A stretch of DNA of 32,046 nucleotides from VGWB01 sp964480945. Lineage in GTDB: Bacteria > Bacteroidota > Ignavibacteria > UBA10030. Each line of letters begins with the position of its first letter. Within the stretch, counting starts at the first letter, position 1. Of the stretch, positions 1-8,078 are shown one piece after another. A program made the translations under genes and the position numbers. The DNA lies in contig CAYZRX010000040.1 in NCBI GenBank assembly GCA_964480945.1, forward strand, positions 1-32,046. Reading direction: 5' to 3'. Below the pieces are notes generated by a model that was not told the DNA's origin, ran no database searches, and saw only the letters and a program-made list of their open reading frames with translations.

Positions 1-446
1 TGAAGGCACAGACGCCGAGCGATTTCTTCAAGAACGGTATCGGCATGCGGCCGCCGGTCGAAGGGACCATGGCTCGCGGCTTCCTGCCCTATCCGTTCAA
101 GGGAAAGCCGGAAGAGGCGGGAAAGGACCTCGTTAACCCGCTGCTGCCGATGCCGGCCAACCTCGCGCGCGGCAAAGCCAGGTTCCTGACGTTTTGCAGT
201 CCATGCCACGGCAACTTCGCGCGCGGTGACAGCCGGCTGCAGGGCCAATTTCCCAACCCGCCGACGCTGCACTCAGACAAGGTTCGCAACTGGCCGGATG
301 GTAACATCTACAACGTTATGGCTGAAGGGCAGAATGCGATGCCATCGTACGCCTCGCAGATACCTCGGGAGGACCGTTGGGCAATCATTCTGTACATCCG
401 GGCTCTTCAGCGAGCCGAACACCCGAAGGAGTCTGACTTCAAATGA
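1..446 (+). CDS. actE: Alternative Complex III monoheme cytochrome c subunit ActE (3' part)
   Basis: The reading frame is open from the left edge (first full codon at base 3) and ends in TGA at 444-446, so the 5' part lies outside the window. The visible protein has one heme c site, CSPCHG, followed by a typical class I cytochrome c C-terminus with a probable Met ligand in the NAMPSYASQI stretch and a final helix DRWAIILYIRALQ. Within Alternative Complex III (quinol:cytochrome c oxidoreductase, ActABCDEF), ActE is a small periplasmic cytochrome c encoded just before ActF. The stop codon overlaps the start of the next gene (ATGA), which implies translational coupling. An ATG at 45 is in frame, but the upstream codons (KAQTPSDFFKNGIG) read naturally into the protein, so it is not the start. 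The ActE name rests on the position before ActF and the cytochrome fold. Confidence 0.82.
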   Translation, partial: KAQTPSDFFKNGIGMRPPVEGTMARGFLPYPFKGKPEEAGKDLVNPLLPMPANLARGKARFLTFCSPCHGNFARGDSRLQGQFPNPPTLHSDKVRNWPDGNIYNVMAEGQNAMPSYASQIPREDRWAIILYIRALQRAEHPKESDFK

Positions 447-1624
447 GTAATCCTCTTCCCGTCGAAGCTATCAGAAGAGAATTGCCGGCGAGGGTGACGC
501 GCCTTGCGTGGGCTCTTTTCCTGCTCGGAGTGGTTCTTTATGTCGCCGGGTACTCGCTGGACGTCAAGAGGAGCGCTCTGAACAATATCGTCGGCTTCAT
601 GTTCCTGGCAAGCCTCGCTGGCGGCTCGGTCTTCCTCGTCGCGCTGGAATACCTGGCCGGCGCTGCCTGGAGCGTGCCGATGAGGCGGGTGAGCGAGTTC
701 CTTTCCGGCCTGATGCCGTTCGTTCCGCTGCTGGCAATCCCCCTCTTGTTCCATATGCAGGATGTGTTTGAGTGGAGCCATCCGGCGACGGTAGCTTCCG
801 ACACCGTGCTCGCTTCGAAGTCTTCGTACCTGAATGTCGGTTTTTTCATCGCGCGGTTTGTCGGCGTCTTTCTCGTGTTGAATCTGTTCTACTATTTCTT
901 TACGCGTAACTCAAAGAAGCAAGACGTGACGAGGGATCCAAAGCTGACGACGATCAATGTTCGGCTGGCGGCGGTGTTCATGCCGATTTTCGCTTTCGTG
1001 TTGAGCATCATAGCGATCGACTGGGCGATGAGTCTCGAGGCGCACTGGTATTCGACGATTTTCGGCGTGTACTACTTTGCCGGAACGGTTCTTGCCGGCC
1101 TCGCCGCGGCAACGTACATCATCGTGCGGTTTCACGAAAATGGATTTCTCCCGAATCTCCGCCGCGATCACTTCTATAGCCTCGGGGCGCTGCTGTTCGC
1201 TTTCATCAATTTCTGGGCGTACATAGCCTTCAGCCAGTTCCTTCTCATCTGGTATGCGAATCTGCCCGAGGAAACGTTCTGGTTCTTGAGGCGATGGCAG
1301 CACGGCTGGGAGTACGTGTCGATCCTTCTTATCATTGTGCACTTTGCTGTCCCGTATTTTGCTCTGCTGACTCAGGATTCGAAGATGGACCCAAAGCGCT
1401 TGAAGCTGATGTCGATCTGGATTCTTTTCGCTCATCTCCTCGACGTCTACTGGCTTGTCATGCCCTCATATGGTGACGGAGTACCTCTGAGCTGGATGGA
1501 GATCGGATTCCCGATTCTCATCGTCGGTCTGGTGATGATTGTTCTCTCGTTCAAACTGAAACGGAACAACTTGGTGCCCGTCGGTGATCCCAAACTCGAG
1601 CGGGGCCTGAGTTTCCGTCTCTAG
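443..1624 (+). CDS. actF: Alternative Complex III integral membrane subunit ActF
   Basis: This 393-residue protein is almost entirely hydrophobic, with about ten predicted transmembrane helices (for example LAWALFLLGVVLYVAGYSLD near residues 19-38 and IGFPILIVGLVMIVLSFKLK near the end). Length and helix pattern fit ActF, the NrfD/PsrC-like half that resembles ActC and contributes to the quinol-side and proton-handling membrane domain of Alternative Complex III. No cofactor motif is expected or seen. It overlaps the upstream cytochrome by four bases and is followed 15 bp later by another cytochrome c gene, so it belongs to the respiratory operon. Distinguishing ActF from ActC rests on its shorter length and its place after ActE. 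Confidence 0.85.
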   Translation: MSNPLPVEAIRRELPARVTRLAWALFLLGVVLYVAGYSLDVKRSALNNIVGFMFLASLAGGSVFLVALEYLAGAAWSVPMRRVSEFLSGLMPFVPLLAIPLLFHMQDVFEWSHPATVASDTVLASKSSYLNVGFFIARFVGVFLVLNLFYYFFTRNSKKQDVTRDPKLTTINVRLAAVFMPIFAFVLSIIAIDWAMSLEAHWYSTIFGVYYFAGTVLAGLAAATYIIVRFHENGFLPNLRRDHFYSLGALLFAFINFWAYIAFSQFLLIWYANLPEETFWFLRRWQHGWEYVSILLIIVHFAVPYFALLTQDSKMDPKRLKLMSIWILFAHLLDVYWLVMPSYGDGVPLSWMEIGFPILIVGLVMIVLSFKLKRNNLVPVGDPKLERGLSFRL

Positions 1625-1639
1625 TGTCGAACAGCAAGC

Positions 1640-2590
1640 ATGGATACGAAACCCGAATTCAAGGATGAAGTTGATTTCCGAGACCTCCTGCGGAAGCCGT
1701 GGAAGCTCTTCGGATACTCCTACATCTATTTTCTCTTGATCCTGACGGCGGTCGGGATCGCCTACATGGAGAACCTTACCGTCATCGGCAAGAACTCCGT
1801 GATGCCGACGGTGCTGGTGGACTCCTCTTCGTTCGTGCAGGACATCCCGTACGAGAGTCCGAAATCGCTGCCTCCGGTCGATGTCATGAAGGTCTCTAAG
1901 CCGACGCCGGACCTCATCGCAAAAGGGAGGGACCTGTTTCGTGCCAACTGTTCATCGTGTCACGGTGACAACGGAGAGGGGAACGGGCCCGCAGCGATCA
2001 CGCTGAATCCGAAGCCGCGCAACTTCCACAGCTTGGCAGGTTGGACGAACGGTTCGAAGATCTCACAGATCTACAAGACGCTGCAGGATGGGGTCGCGGG
2101 AACCGGTATGGCGTCGTTCAGCTATATGCCGCCGCTCGACCGTTTTGCGCTGATCCATTACGTGCGGTTGTTTGCGAGCGGGCAGCCGTCCGACACGCCG
2201 CAGGAGTTGGAGGCACTCGAGACGACCTACCAGCTTTCGAAAGGTGTCAACACGCCGGGCCAAATTCCCGTGACGAAGGCGACCCGGATCATCGAACGCG
2301 AGGCCGCGCCGGATGTAAGCAGAGTCTCGGAGCTTGCGAAAGGCACTGGGGATCTTCAATTCGGAACCGGAAGGAAGATCTTCGATCGCGTGGCGCGCGA
2401 TAAGAGCAAGATCATTGCCGGTTTGCTTTTCAACAACAACCAGTCGCTCACGAGCCTCGATCAATTCATCAAGGCCGTGACGGCAAATCCCATTCAGCTT
2501 GGGTTCAAGGCGGAAGTCCTTCAACTCTCCGTATCCGAATGGGGAGCATTATATCAGTTGATGAACGAGCTGAAAGCTCGAAGAGGTTAG
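1640..2590 (+). CDS. Membrane-anchored c-type cytochrome with one heme site and a heme-less C-terminal region
   Basis: The 316-residue protein has a cytoplasmic N-terminus, one transmembrane helix at about residues 24-43 (YSYIYFLLILTAVGIAYM) and a periplasmic cytochrome c domain. The heme site is CSSCHG at residues 104-109, and a likely axial Met is M157 in GTGMASFSY. After about residue 200 a second domain of cytochrome c size ends in a helix (EWGALYQLMNELKARRG) but carries no CXXCH, so it may be a heme-less remnant or a docking domain. Lying between ActF and the SCO/oxidase genes, it is a good candidate for carrying electrons from ACIII to the terminal oxidase. No strong Shine-Dalgarno precedes the ATG; the start was chosen because the membrane anchor follows it directly. 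Confidence 0.75.
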   Translation: MDTKPEFKDEVDFRDLLRKPWKLFGYSYIYFLLILTAVGIAYMENLTVIGKNSVMPTVLVDSSSFVQDIPYESPKSLPPVDVMKVSKPTPDLIAKGRDLFRANCSSCHGDNGEGNGPAAITLNPKPRNFHSLAGWTNGSKISQIYKTLQDGVAGTGMASFSYMPPLDRFALIHYVRLFASGQPSDTPQELEALETTYQLSKGVNTPGQIPVTKATRIIEREAAPDVSRVSELAKGTGDLQFGTGRKIFDRVARDKSKIIAGLLFNNNQSLTSLDQFIKAVTANPIQLGFKAEVLQLSVSEWGALYQLMNELKARRG

Positions 2591-2592
2591 CC

Positions 2593-3384
2593 ATGAAGAA
2601 ATATCTCCATTTTGTCGTCATTCTATTTGTCGCTTTGCTCAGCACGCCTCTGCGTGCAGATGAGCAGGCACCTCCGAAAGTAGGGATCGTGGAAAAACTC
2701 GGTCAGACAATCCCTCTTGATGCGGAGTTCTATGATGAGACTGGTCAGCTGGTCACGCTGAAGAGTCTTGTGAACAAGCCGACGATCCTCACGCTGGTCT
2801 ACTATCGTTGCCCCGGGATCTGTACGCCCCTTCTGAACGAGCTGTCCAAAAATGTGGGGAAGGTGGATCTGCAGCTGGGGAAGGACTATCAAATCCTGAC
2901 GGTGAGCTTCGATCACCGCGAGACGCCCGACATTGCAGCGGACAAGAAGGAGAACTACATGACAGCGGCGAGCAGGTCGATCGATCCGAAGGCGTGGCGG
3001 TTCCTCACCGGTGATAGCGTGAACATCCACCGGCTGACAAACGCGGTGGGGTTCTATTTCATGCCGAGCCCGGACAGCAACTGGATTCACCCGACTGCGC
3101 TCATCCTTCTCTCGCCCGAGGGGAAGATCACCCGGTACATCCCGGGGATCCAGTATCTGCCGTTTGATATCAAAATGGCGGTCATCGAAGCTTCGAGCGG
3201 GAAGGTCGGACCCACGATCGCGAGAATATTGCAGTTGTGTTACAGCTACGATCCGGAAGGGCACCGATACACTCTAGATATCGTACGGGTGGCCGGGATT
3301 CTGATCATGGGACTCGTCGGTGTCTTCGTTATCGTATTCCTCATCAAACCAAAGAAGAAGCAGGCAGAAACGAAACAAGGTTGA
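2593..3384 (+). CDS. SCO1/SenC/PrrC-type copper chaperone for cytochrome oxidase assembly
   Basis: The protein has a signal peptide (MKKYLHFVVILFVALLSTPLRA), a thioredoxin-like SCO domain and a C-terminal transmembrane helix (VAGILIMGLVGVFVIVFLI) before a Lys-rich tail. The copper-binding motif CPGIC is present, as is the distal His in NWIHPTALILLSPEG; these three ligands characterise SCO proteins, which load the CuA centre of oxidase subunit II. The open frame extends upstream to 2539, but the ATG at 2593 starts a clean signal peptide and has GAGG at the right spacing, so it is preferred. The gene begins 2 bp after the cytochrome stop codon and ends 6 bp before the oxidase subunit I gene, consistent with co-expression with its client. 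Confidence 0.9.
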   Translation: MKKYLHFVVILFVALLSTPLRADEQAPPKVGIVEKLGQTIPLDAEFYDETGQLVTLKSLVNKPTILTLVYYRCPGICTPLLNELSKNVGKVDLQLGKDYQILTVSFDHRETPDIAADKKENYMTAASRSIDPKAWRFLTGDSVNIHRLTNAVGFYFMPSPDSNWIHPTALILLSPEGKITRYIPGIQYLPFDIKMAVIEASSGKVGPTIARILQLCYSYDPEGHRYTLDIVRVAGILIMGLVGVFVIVFLIKPKKKQAETKQG

Positions 3385-3390
3385 AAGAGA

Positions 3391-5037
3391 ATGTCGACAC
3401 TCGCTGTACCACTTGAAGGGACGGAGCCGGATTTCTATCACGCTGCGACCAAGCGGAAGGGGATTTTGGCCTGGCTCTTGACGACCGATCATAAACGCAT
3501 CGGTCTCCTCTATCTGGGCGCGATCCTGATCTTCTTTTTCGCCGCCGTGACGCTCGGTGCCCTGATGCGGATCGAGATGTTGAAGCCGGAAGGGACGATC
3601 GTGCAGCCGCAGACGTACAACACGTTCTTCACGCTGCACGGGATCATCATGATCTTCCTCTTCGTCATCCCGATCGGGCCGGCGGTCTTCGGCAATTTCA
3701 TGATCCCGCTGATGATCGGTGCAAAGGACGTCTTCTTCCCTCGGCTCAACCTGCTCTCCTGGTATCTCTACATCGCAGGCGGCTCGCTGGCGCTCATCTC
3801 GGTGTTTTTGCCCGGCGGCGCGGCCGACACGGGGTGGACTTTCTATGTGCCGTACAGCATCCGCACGACGACGAACGTGATCCCCGCGTTGATGGCGGCG
3901 TTTATCCTTGGTTTCTCATCCATTCTCACGGGGCTGAACTTCGTCACAACGATTCACCGGATGCGGGCTCCGGGGATGACGTGGTTCAAGATGCCCTTGT
4001 TCGTGTGGTCAGCGTACGCGACGGCCTGGGTTCAGATCCTTGCGACGCCGATCATCGGAATCACCCTGCTGCTGGTCGTGATCGAGCGAATGTTCGGCGT
4101 CGGGATCTTCGATCCGACGCTCGGAGGCGACCCCGTCCTCTTCCAGCACTTGTTCTGGATGTATTCCCATCCTGCCGTCTACATCATCATCTTGCCGGCG
4201 ATGGGGGTGGTCTCTGAGATCATTCCCGTCTTTGCGCGCCGAACGATCTTCGGCTACAAATACATCGCCTATTCGAGCCTTGCGATCGCATTCGTTGGCT
4301 CCCTGGTCTGGGCCCATCATATGTTCACCGTCGGCATGAGCAATACCGGAATGTTCGTCTTCTCGTTCCTCACGTTTCTGGTGGCCATTCCGAGTGCGAT
4401 CAAGGTCTTCAACTGGGTCGCAACGCTCTACAAGGGATCGATCGATCTGGATGTGCCGCTTCTCTTTGTTCTCTCGTTCATCGTGCAATTCTCGATCGGA
4501 GGGTTCACAGGTCTGATGTTGGGAGCGCTTGCGGTCAATATTCATGTTACGGATACCTATTTTGTCGTTGGGCATTTCCACTACGTGATGTTCGGTGGCA
4601 CGGGGTTCGGCATGTTTGCCGCGCTGCACTATTGGTTTCCGAAGATGTTCGGCAGGATGTACAGCAAGAAGCCTGCGAAGCTGTCCTGGCTCCTGATGAC
4701 GATCGGGTTCAACACGTTGTACCTCCCGTTCCTTATTCTTGGTTATCTCGGCATGCCCCGCCGTTACTACCACTACTTGCCGCAGTTCGAAACGCTCCAA
4801 AGGATCGCCACGGTCGGCTCGTGGATCCTCGTTTTGGGCATGATCATCATGTTTGTGAATCTCTTTCTGGCGCTGCGCCGCGGCGCGAAAGCGCCTCCGA
4901 ACCCCTGGGGCGGAGAGACTCTCGAGTGGAAGACACCATCGCCACCCCCCTTGGAGAATTTCCATGAGATTCCCGTTGTGGAGAAGGGGCCGTATGATTA
5001 CAGCAAGTACGAACAGCCCGCACAGGAGGTAACGTGA
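3391..5037 (+). CDS. ctaD: Cytochrome c oxidase subunit I (A2-type heme-copper oxidase)
   Basis: The 548-residue protein is the catalytic core of a heme-copper oxygen reductase with about twelve transmembrane helices. Heme and copper ligands are visible: TLHGIIMIF (low-spin heme), WMYSHPAVY (CuB His and crosslinked Tyr), AHHMF (two CuB His) and GHFHYVMFGG (heme a3 and low-spin heme His). The helix VI motif reads YSHPAVY in place of GHPEVY. That is the hallmark of A2-type oxidases such as Thermus caa3, where Tyr-Ser replaces the D-channel Glu. A purine-rich AAAGAGA lies before the ATG. The gene overlaps subunit III by four bases (GTGA). It reduces O2 to water and pumps protons at the inner membrane. 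Confidence 0.96.
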   Translation: MSTLAVPLEGTEPDFYHAATKRKGILAWLLTTDHKRIGLLYLGAILIFFFAAVTLGALMRIEMLKPEGTIVQPQTYNTFFTLHGIIMIFLFVIPIGPAVFGNFMIPLMIGAKDVFFPRLNLLSWYLYIAGGSLALISVFLPGGAADTGWTFYVPYSIRTTTNVIPALMAAFILGFSSILTGLNFVTTIHRMRAPGMTWFKMPLFVWSAYATAWVQILATPIIGITLLLVVIERMFGVGIFDPTLGGDPVLFQHLFWMYSHPAVYIIILPAMGVVSEIIPVFARRTIFGYKYIAYSSLAIAFVGSLVWAHHMFTVGMSNTGMFVFSFLTFLVAIPSAIKVFNWVATLYKGSIDLDVPLLFVLSFIVQFSIGGFTGLMLGALAVNIHVTDTYFVVGHFHYVMFGGTGFGMFAALHYWFPKMFGRMYSKKPAKLSWLLMTIGFNTLYLPFLILGYLGMPRRYYHYLPQFETLQRIATVGSWILVLGMIIMFVNLFLALRRGAKAPPNPWGGETLEWKTPSPPPLENFHEIPVVEKGPYDYSKYEQPAQEVT

Positions 5038-5660
5038 CGACTCCTGCCGCCGCCTTGCCGCACGAACACATCCACCGTGACGATGTTGGCTCCAGGATGG
5101 GGATGTGGCTGTTCCTCTTCACCGAGCTCATCTTGTTCGGGGGCATGTTCGTTGCGTATGCGGTGTATCGTTTCGACCACCCCGCGGAGTTTGAGCTGGG
5201 CGCCAAGGAGCTCGATACGCTCATCGGCACCATCAACACCATGGTTCTGCTGACGAGCAGTCTGACGGTGGCGATGTCGATCACGGCGATCCAGCGGGGG
5301 AAGAAAAACGTGTCGCTGCTGCTTGTGGGGATCACGATCCTGCTCGCCCTGGTGTTCCTCGTGAACAAGTATTTCGAATGGCACCACAAGTTCGAAACCG
5401 GGATGTACCCCCAGTCCCCCGAGCTCTTGAACAAGCCTCCGGGAGAGATCCTTTACTTCGGCCTGTACTTTGTGATGACCGGTCTCCACGCACTGCACGT
5501 GATCATCGGGGCGATCGTTCTCGCGGTCATGATGGTCTTCATCCATCGGAGTTCGATCAACAAGAATTCGTACGTCAAGCTCGAGGCGGGGGCACTGTAC
5601 TGGCATCTTGTCGATATCATCTGGATTTTCCTGTTTCCACTCTTCTATCTTATTCATTGA
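5034..5660 (+). CDS. ctaE: Cytochrome c oxidase subunit III
   Basis: The 208-residue protein has five predicted transmembrane helices and the subunit III core: RMGMWLFLFTELILFGGMF at the start, a central KYFEWHHKF and a C-terminal YWHLVDIIWIFLFPLFYL. Subunit III stabilises subunit I and its proton uptake path. The start is GTG at 5034, overlapping the TGA of subunit I, with the purine stretch CAGGAGG a few bases upstream. No later Met would keep the conserved N-terminal region, so GTG is the likely start. It has five helices rather than seven, as is usual in many bacterial oxidases. Confidence 0.93.
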   Translation: MTTPAAALPHEHIHRDDVGSRMGMWLFLFTELILFGGMFVAYAVYRFDHPAEFELGAKELDTLIGTINTMVLLTSSLTVAMSITAIQRGKKNVSLLLVGITILLALVFLVNKYFEWHHKFETGMYPQSPELLNKPPGEILYFGLYFVMTGLHALHVIIGAIVLAVMMVFIHRSSINKNSYVKLEAGALYWHLVDIIWIFLFPLFYLIH

Positions 5661-5669
5661 CGACGTACC

Positions 5670-5972
5670 ATGACAGAGCACGAACATCAACACGGTAATG
5701 AAGTCCATGTCGTCAGCTACGGGCGCTACGTCCTGATCTGGCTTGGCCTGATGGGGCTGACGGCGGCCACGGTGGCGCTTGCCGGAATCGACCTCGGACG
5801 GTGGATCGTCATCACCGCGCTGACCATTGCCTCGATCAAGGGGTTGCTCGTGCTCAACGTGTTCATGCATTTGAAGTTTGAAGATCGGGTCTTTCGCATC
5901 TTCGCGATTCTGGCCGGAGTGATTCTTCTGATCTTCATTAGCCTGGTATTCTTTGACTACGCGTTCCACTGA
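5670..5972 (+). CDS. ctaF: Cytochrome c oxidase subunit IV (prokaryotic type)
   Basis: This small protein of 100 residues has a His/Glu-rich N-terminus (MTEHEHQHGNEVHVVSYGRY) and three predicted transmembrane helices, the middle one containing KGLLVLNVFMHLKFED. The KxxLVxxxFMHLK pattern is typical of the bacterial subunit IV family (COX4 pro / CyoD-like). It starts 10 bp after subunit III and precedes subunit II. The role is accessory, supporting stability of the oxidase. No strong Shine-Dalgarno is visible, so translation may depend on coupling to the gene before it. Confidence 0.88.
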   Translation: MTEHEHQHGNEVHVVSYGRYVLIWLGLMGLTAATVALAGIDLGRWIVITALTIASIKGLLVLNVFMHLKFEDRVFRIFAILAGVILLIFISLVFFDYAFH

Positions 5973-5986
5973 CGAAGAAGGCCGCA

Positions 5987-6637
5987 ATGTTCCAAAGCTC
6001 GTCTCCATTTTCTGACTATGTTGATGCGACGTTCTTGTCGATCGTCGGCATCTCTGCGCTCGTCCTCCTCGGCATCATCGCGTTTATGGTCTACTTCCTA
6101 ATTCGGTACAGCCGAAAGAGAAATCCACACCCCACCAATATCGACGGGAACATCCCTCTCGAGATTCTCTGGACGGTGATCCCATTGGGGCTGTTCATGG
6201 GAATGTTCTATCTGGGATGGAAGGGGTATCTGAAGGAAACGGATGCCCCCAAGGATGCAATTCCCATCAGTGTCACGGCGCGCATGTGGGCGTGGTCGTT
6301 CGAGTATCCCAATGGCGTTCAAGCGGATACTCTCTACGTGCCGGTCGGCGTGCCTGTGAAGCTGTCGCTGCACTCCTTGGACGTGAACCACTCCCTCTAC
6401 ATCCCGGCGTTCCGGATCAAGAGGGACGTTATCCCCAACCGGGTGAACAGCATGTGGTTCCAGACCTCAGATATCGGGTCTTACGACATTGCCTGTGCCG
6501 AGTACTGCGGCCTGCGCCACTCCTATATGTACAACAAGGTTGTCTCCGAGGATTCCGCGCACTTTGAGCAGCGGTACAAGAAGATGTCGCTGGATCAGTC
6601 GAAGACGTACAAGCCGCTCGTCGGCTCATCCCGCTAA
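5987..6637 (+). CDS. ctaC: Cytochrome c oxidase subunit II with CuA site, no fused cytochrome c
   Basis: The 216-residue protein has two N-terminal transmembrane helices and a periplasmic cupredoxin domain. All CuA ligands are visible: His in DVNHSLYIPAF and the CAEYCGLRHSYM block with two Cys, the Glu, the His and the Met. The aromatic electron-entry patch MWAWSFEYPNG is also present. The protein ends soon after the cupredoxin domain and has no C-terminal cytochrome c domain, unlike a classical caa3 subunit II; the following gene carries one instead. Placement after subunits I, III and IV is unusual, because most operons put subunit II first. An AGAAGG Shine-Dalgarno precedes the ATG. Confidence 0.94.
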   Translation: MFQSSSPFSDYVDATFLSIVGISALVLLGIIAFMVYFLIRYSRKRNPHPTNIDGNIPLEILWTVIPLGLFMGMFYLGWKGYLKETDAPKDAIPISVTARMWAWSFEYPNGVQADTLYVPVGVPVKLSLHSLDVNHSLYIPAFRIKRDVIPNRVNSMWFQTSDIGSYDIACAEYCGLRHSYMYNKVVSEDSAHFEQRYKKMSLDQSKTYKPLVGSSR

Positions 6638-6678
6638 CGTGTCCGTAATGATGAGAACCACAAACTAACCCAGCAAGC

Positions 6679-8076
6679 ATGGAGCTCCTCAAGAATCTGG
6701 CGACACCTCAATCGGTGGGACACTTTCACCTCCTGCTCGTCATTGCCGGGCTGCTCTCGTGCATTCTGTATCCTTACCTTGGGTTTCTCCTCGGCTCGTC
6801 CTTTTTGTCTATTTTCTTCAACAGAAAGGGGATGAAGGAAGGGGACCGGCGATTCGTGAGGTTTGCGAAGGATCTCATCGACACGGCCCTGTTCAACAAA
6901 ACGGTCCCGACGTTCTTGGCCCTTCTGCCGAGTTTCTCCTTGATATTCGTCTACGCGCAGCTGATGCAATCGACGGATGCGATCTCGGTCGGACTTGTCG
7001 GGTACGGGTTCGTTCTGCTCCTTATCGCAATCGTCCTTCTCTATACTTACAAATACACGTTCCGCCTCAGCGGCGTTCTGGAAGGCTACGAGATCCTGTT
7101 GAAAGCGCGACCGCAGCCAACGGGTGATCTCGGAAAGATTGAAGAATTTTCAAAGGAGACTGTCCAGTCGTATCACAAGGCGGGTCGATGGGGGATCATC
7201 GTGCTGGCGGCAGCGGCCTTCCCTCTCGTCTCCGCCGTGAGTGTCAATGTGAATCCCTCCAACTGGACGGAAGTGAGCAGTGTTTTTGATCTCTTTCTTT
7301 CCCTCGACGTCCTCATCAGGATTCTGGAGTTCCTGGCGCTTGCCGCCGGAGTAACGGGAATAGGTGTCCTCTATTTCTTTTTCTCCTGGCAGGGAGGGAA
7401 GCAGGATGTCGATCCGGAGTACGCGTCATTGGTACGGCGCGTGGCTCTCAGGCTCGCCGTCACCTCGCTCCTGGCTCAACCGGTCCTTATTCTCATCAGC
7501 GTTCTTCTTCTGCCGGGCGTATCGCTTTCCGGGACTCTCTACGGGTTTGCCGGGGTCTCTCTGGCTCTCCTGTTCCTCGCGGCGAATTTCGTTTATGCCT
7601 ACGTCCGAGATTCGCTCGTCAGGTATGCGAGCTCCGCATTCTATACGTTTCTCTTCGCGTTCGTCTTCTTGTTCGTGAACGATCAGCTCGCCATTCACGA
7701 TGCGACGAACGAGCACGCCGCCTCTCTTGCGTATCAATACGACCAGGCGACCGAGGCATTGAAGGCGAAACTCGGAGTGGCGGTCGTGACCTTCACCGGT
7801 GAGGACATCTATAACGCGCGGTGCTCGGCATGCCACCTGTTCGATCAGAAGAAGATCGGGCCCGCCTACAAGGACGTCATTCCTCAATTCGAGGGGAAGA
7901 AACAACAACTTATCGCATTCATTCTGAACCCTGTGAAGGTCGATCCTGCTTTCCCGCCGATGCCGAATCCGGGCCTGAAGCCGGCCGAGGCTGATTCGAT
8001 CGCGAGCTTCCTGCTCCAGAAGTTTGCCACGAGCACTCCGGCACCCGGCGGCACTCCGAAAGGTCCTTCAAAGTAA
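6679..8076 (+). CDS. Multi-pass membrane protein with C-terminal cytochrome c domain, oxidase-associated
   Basis: The 465-residue protein has about eight predicted transmembrane helices in residues 13-340, then a cytochrome c domain with CSACH at residues 382-386 and a probable Met ligand at about residue 428 (PPMPN). Helix I begins with GHFHLLLVIAGLL (His15, His17). A second intramembrane-edge His lies near residue 167 (SYHKAGRWG) and others follow the last helix (IHDATNEHAAS). The tail ends in a Pro/Gly-rich stretch. The helix I His and the overall layout recall bd-type (CydA-like) quinol-oxidising proteins, but I do not recognise the family securely. Between oxidase subunit II and heme O synthase, it probably delivers electrons to the oxidase through its own heme c, possibly from quinol. 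Confidence 0.62.
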   Translation: MELLKNLATPQSVGHFHLLLVIAGLLSCILYPYLGFLLGSSFLSIFFNRKGMKEGDRRFVRFAKDLIDTALFNKTVPTFLALLPSFSLIFVYAQLMQSTDAISVGLVGYGFVLLLIAIVLLYTYKYTFRLSGVLEGYEILLKARPQPTGDLGKIEEFSKETVQSYHKAGRWGIIVLAAAAFPLVSAVSVNVNPSNWTEVSSVFDLFLSLDVLIRILEFLALAAGVTGIGVLYFFFSWQGGKQDVDPEYASLVRRVALRLAVTSLLAQPVLILISVLLLPGVSLSGTLYGFAGVSLALLFLAANFVYAYVRDSLVRYASSAFYTFLFAFVFLFVNDQLAIHDATNEHAASLAYQYDQATEALKAKLGVAVVTFTGEDIYNARCSACHLFDQKKIGPAYKDVIPQFEGKKQQLIAFILNPVKVDPAFPPMPNPGLKPAEADSIASFLLQKFATSTPAPGGTPKGPSK

Positions 8077-8078
8077 CC

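Noticed and set aside
4009..4965. 318-residue --strand ORF under oxidase subunit I
   Set aside because: Charged, His/Arg-rich antisense shadow of a highly conserved membrane protein gene; long antisense frames are common at this GC content.
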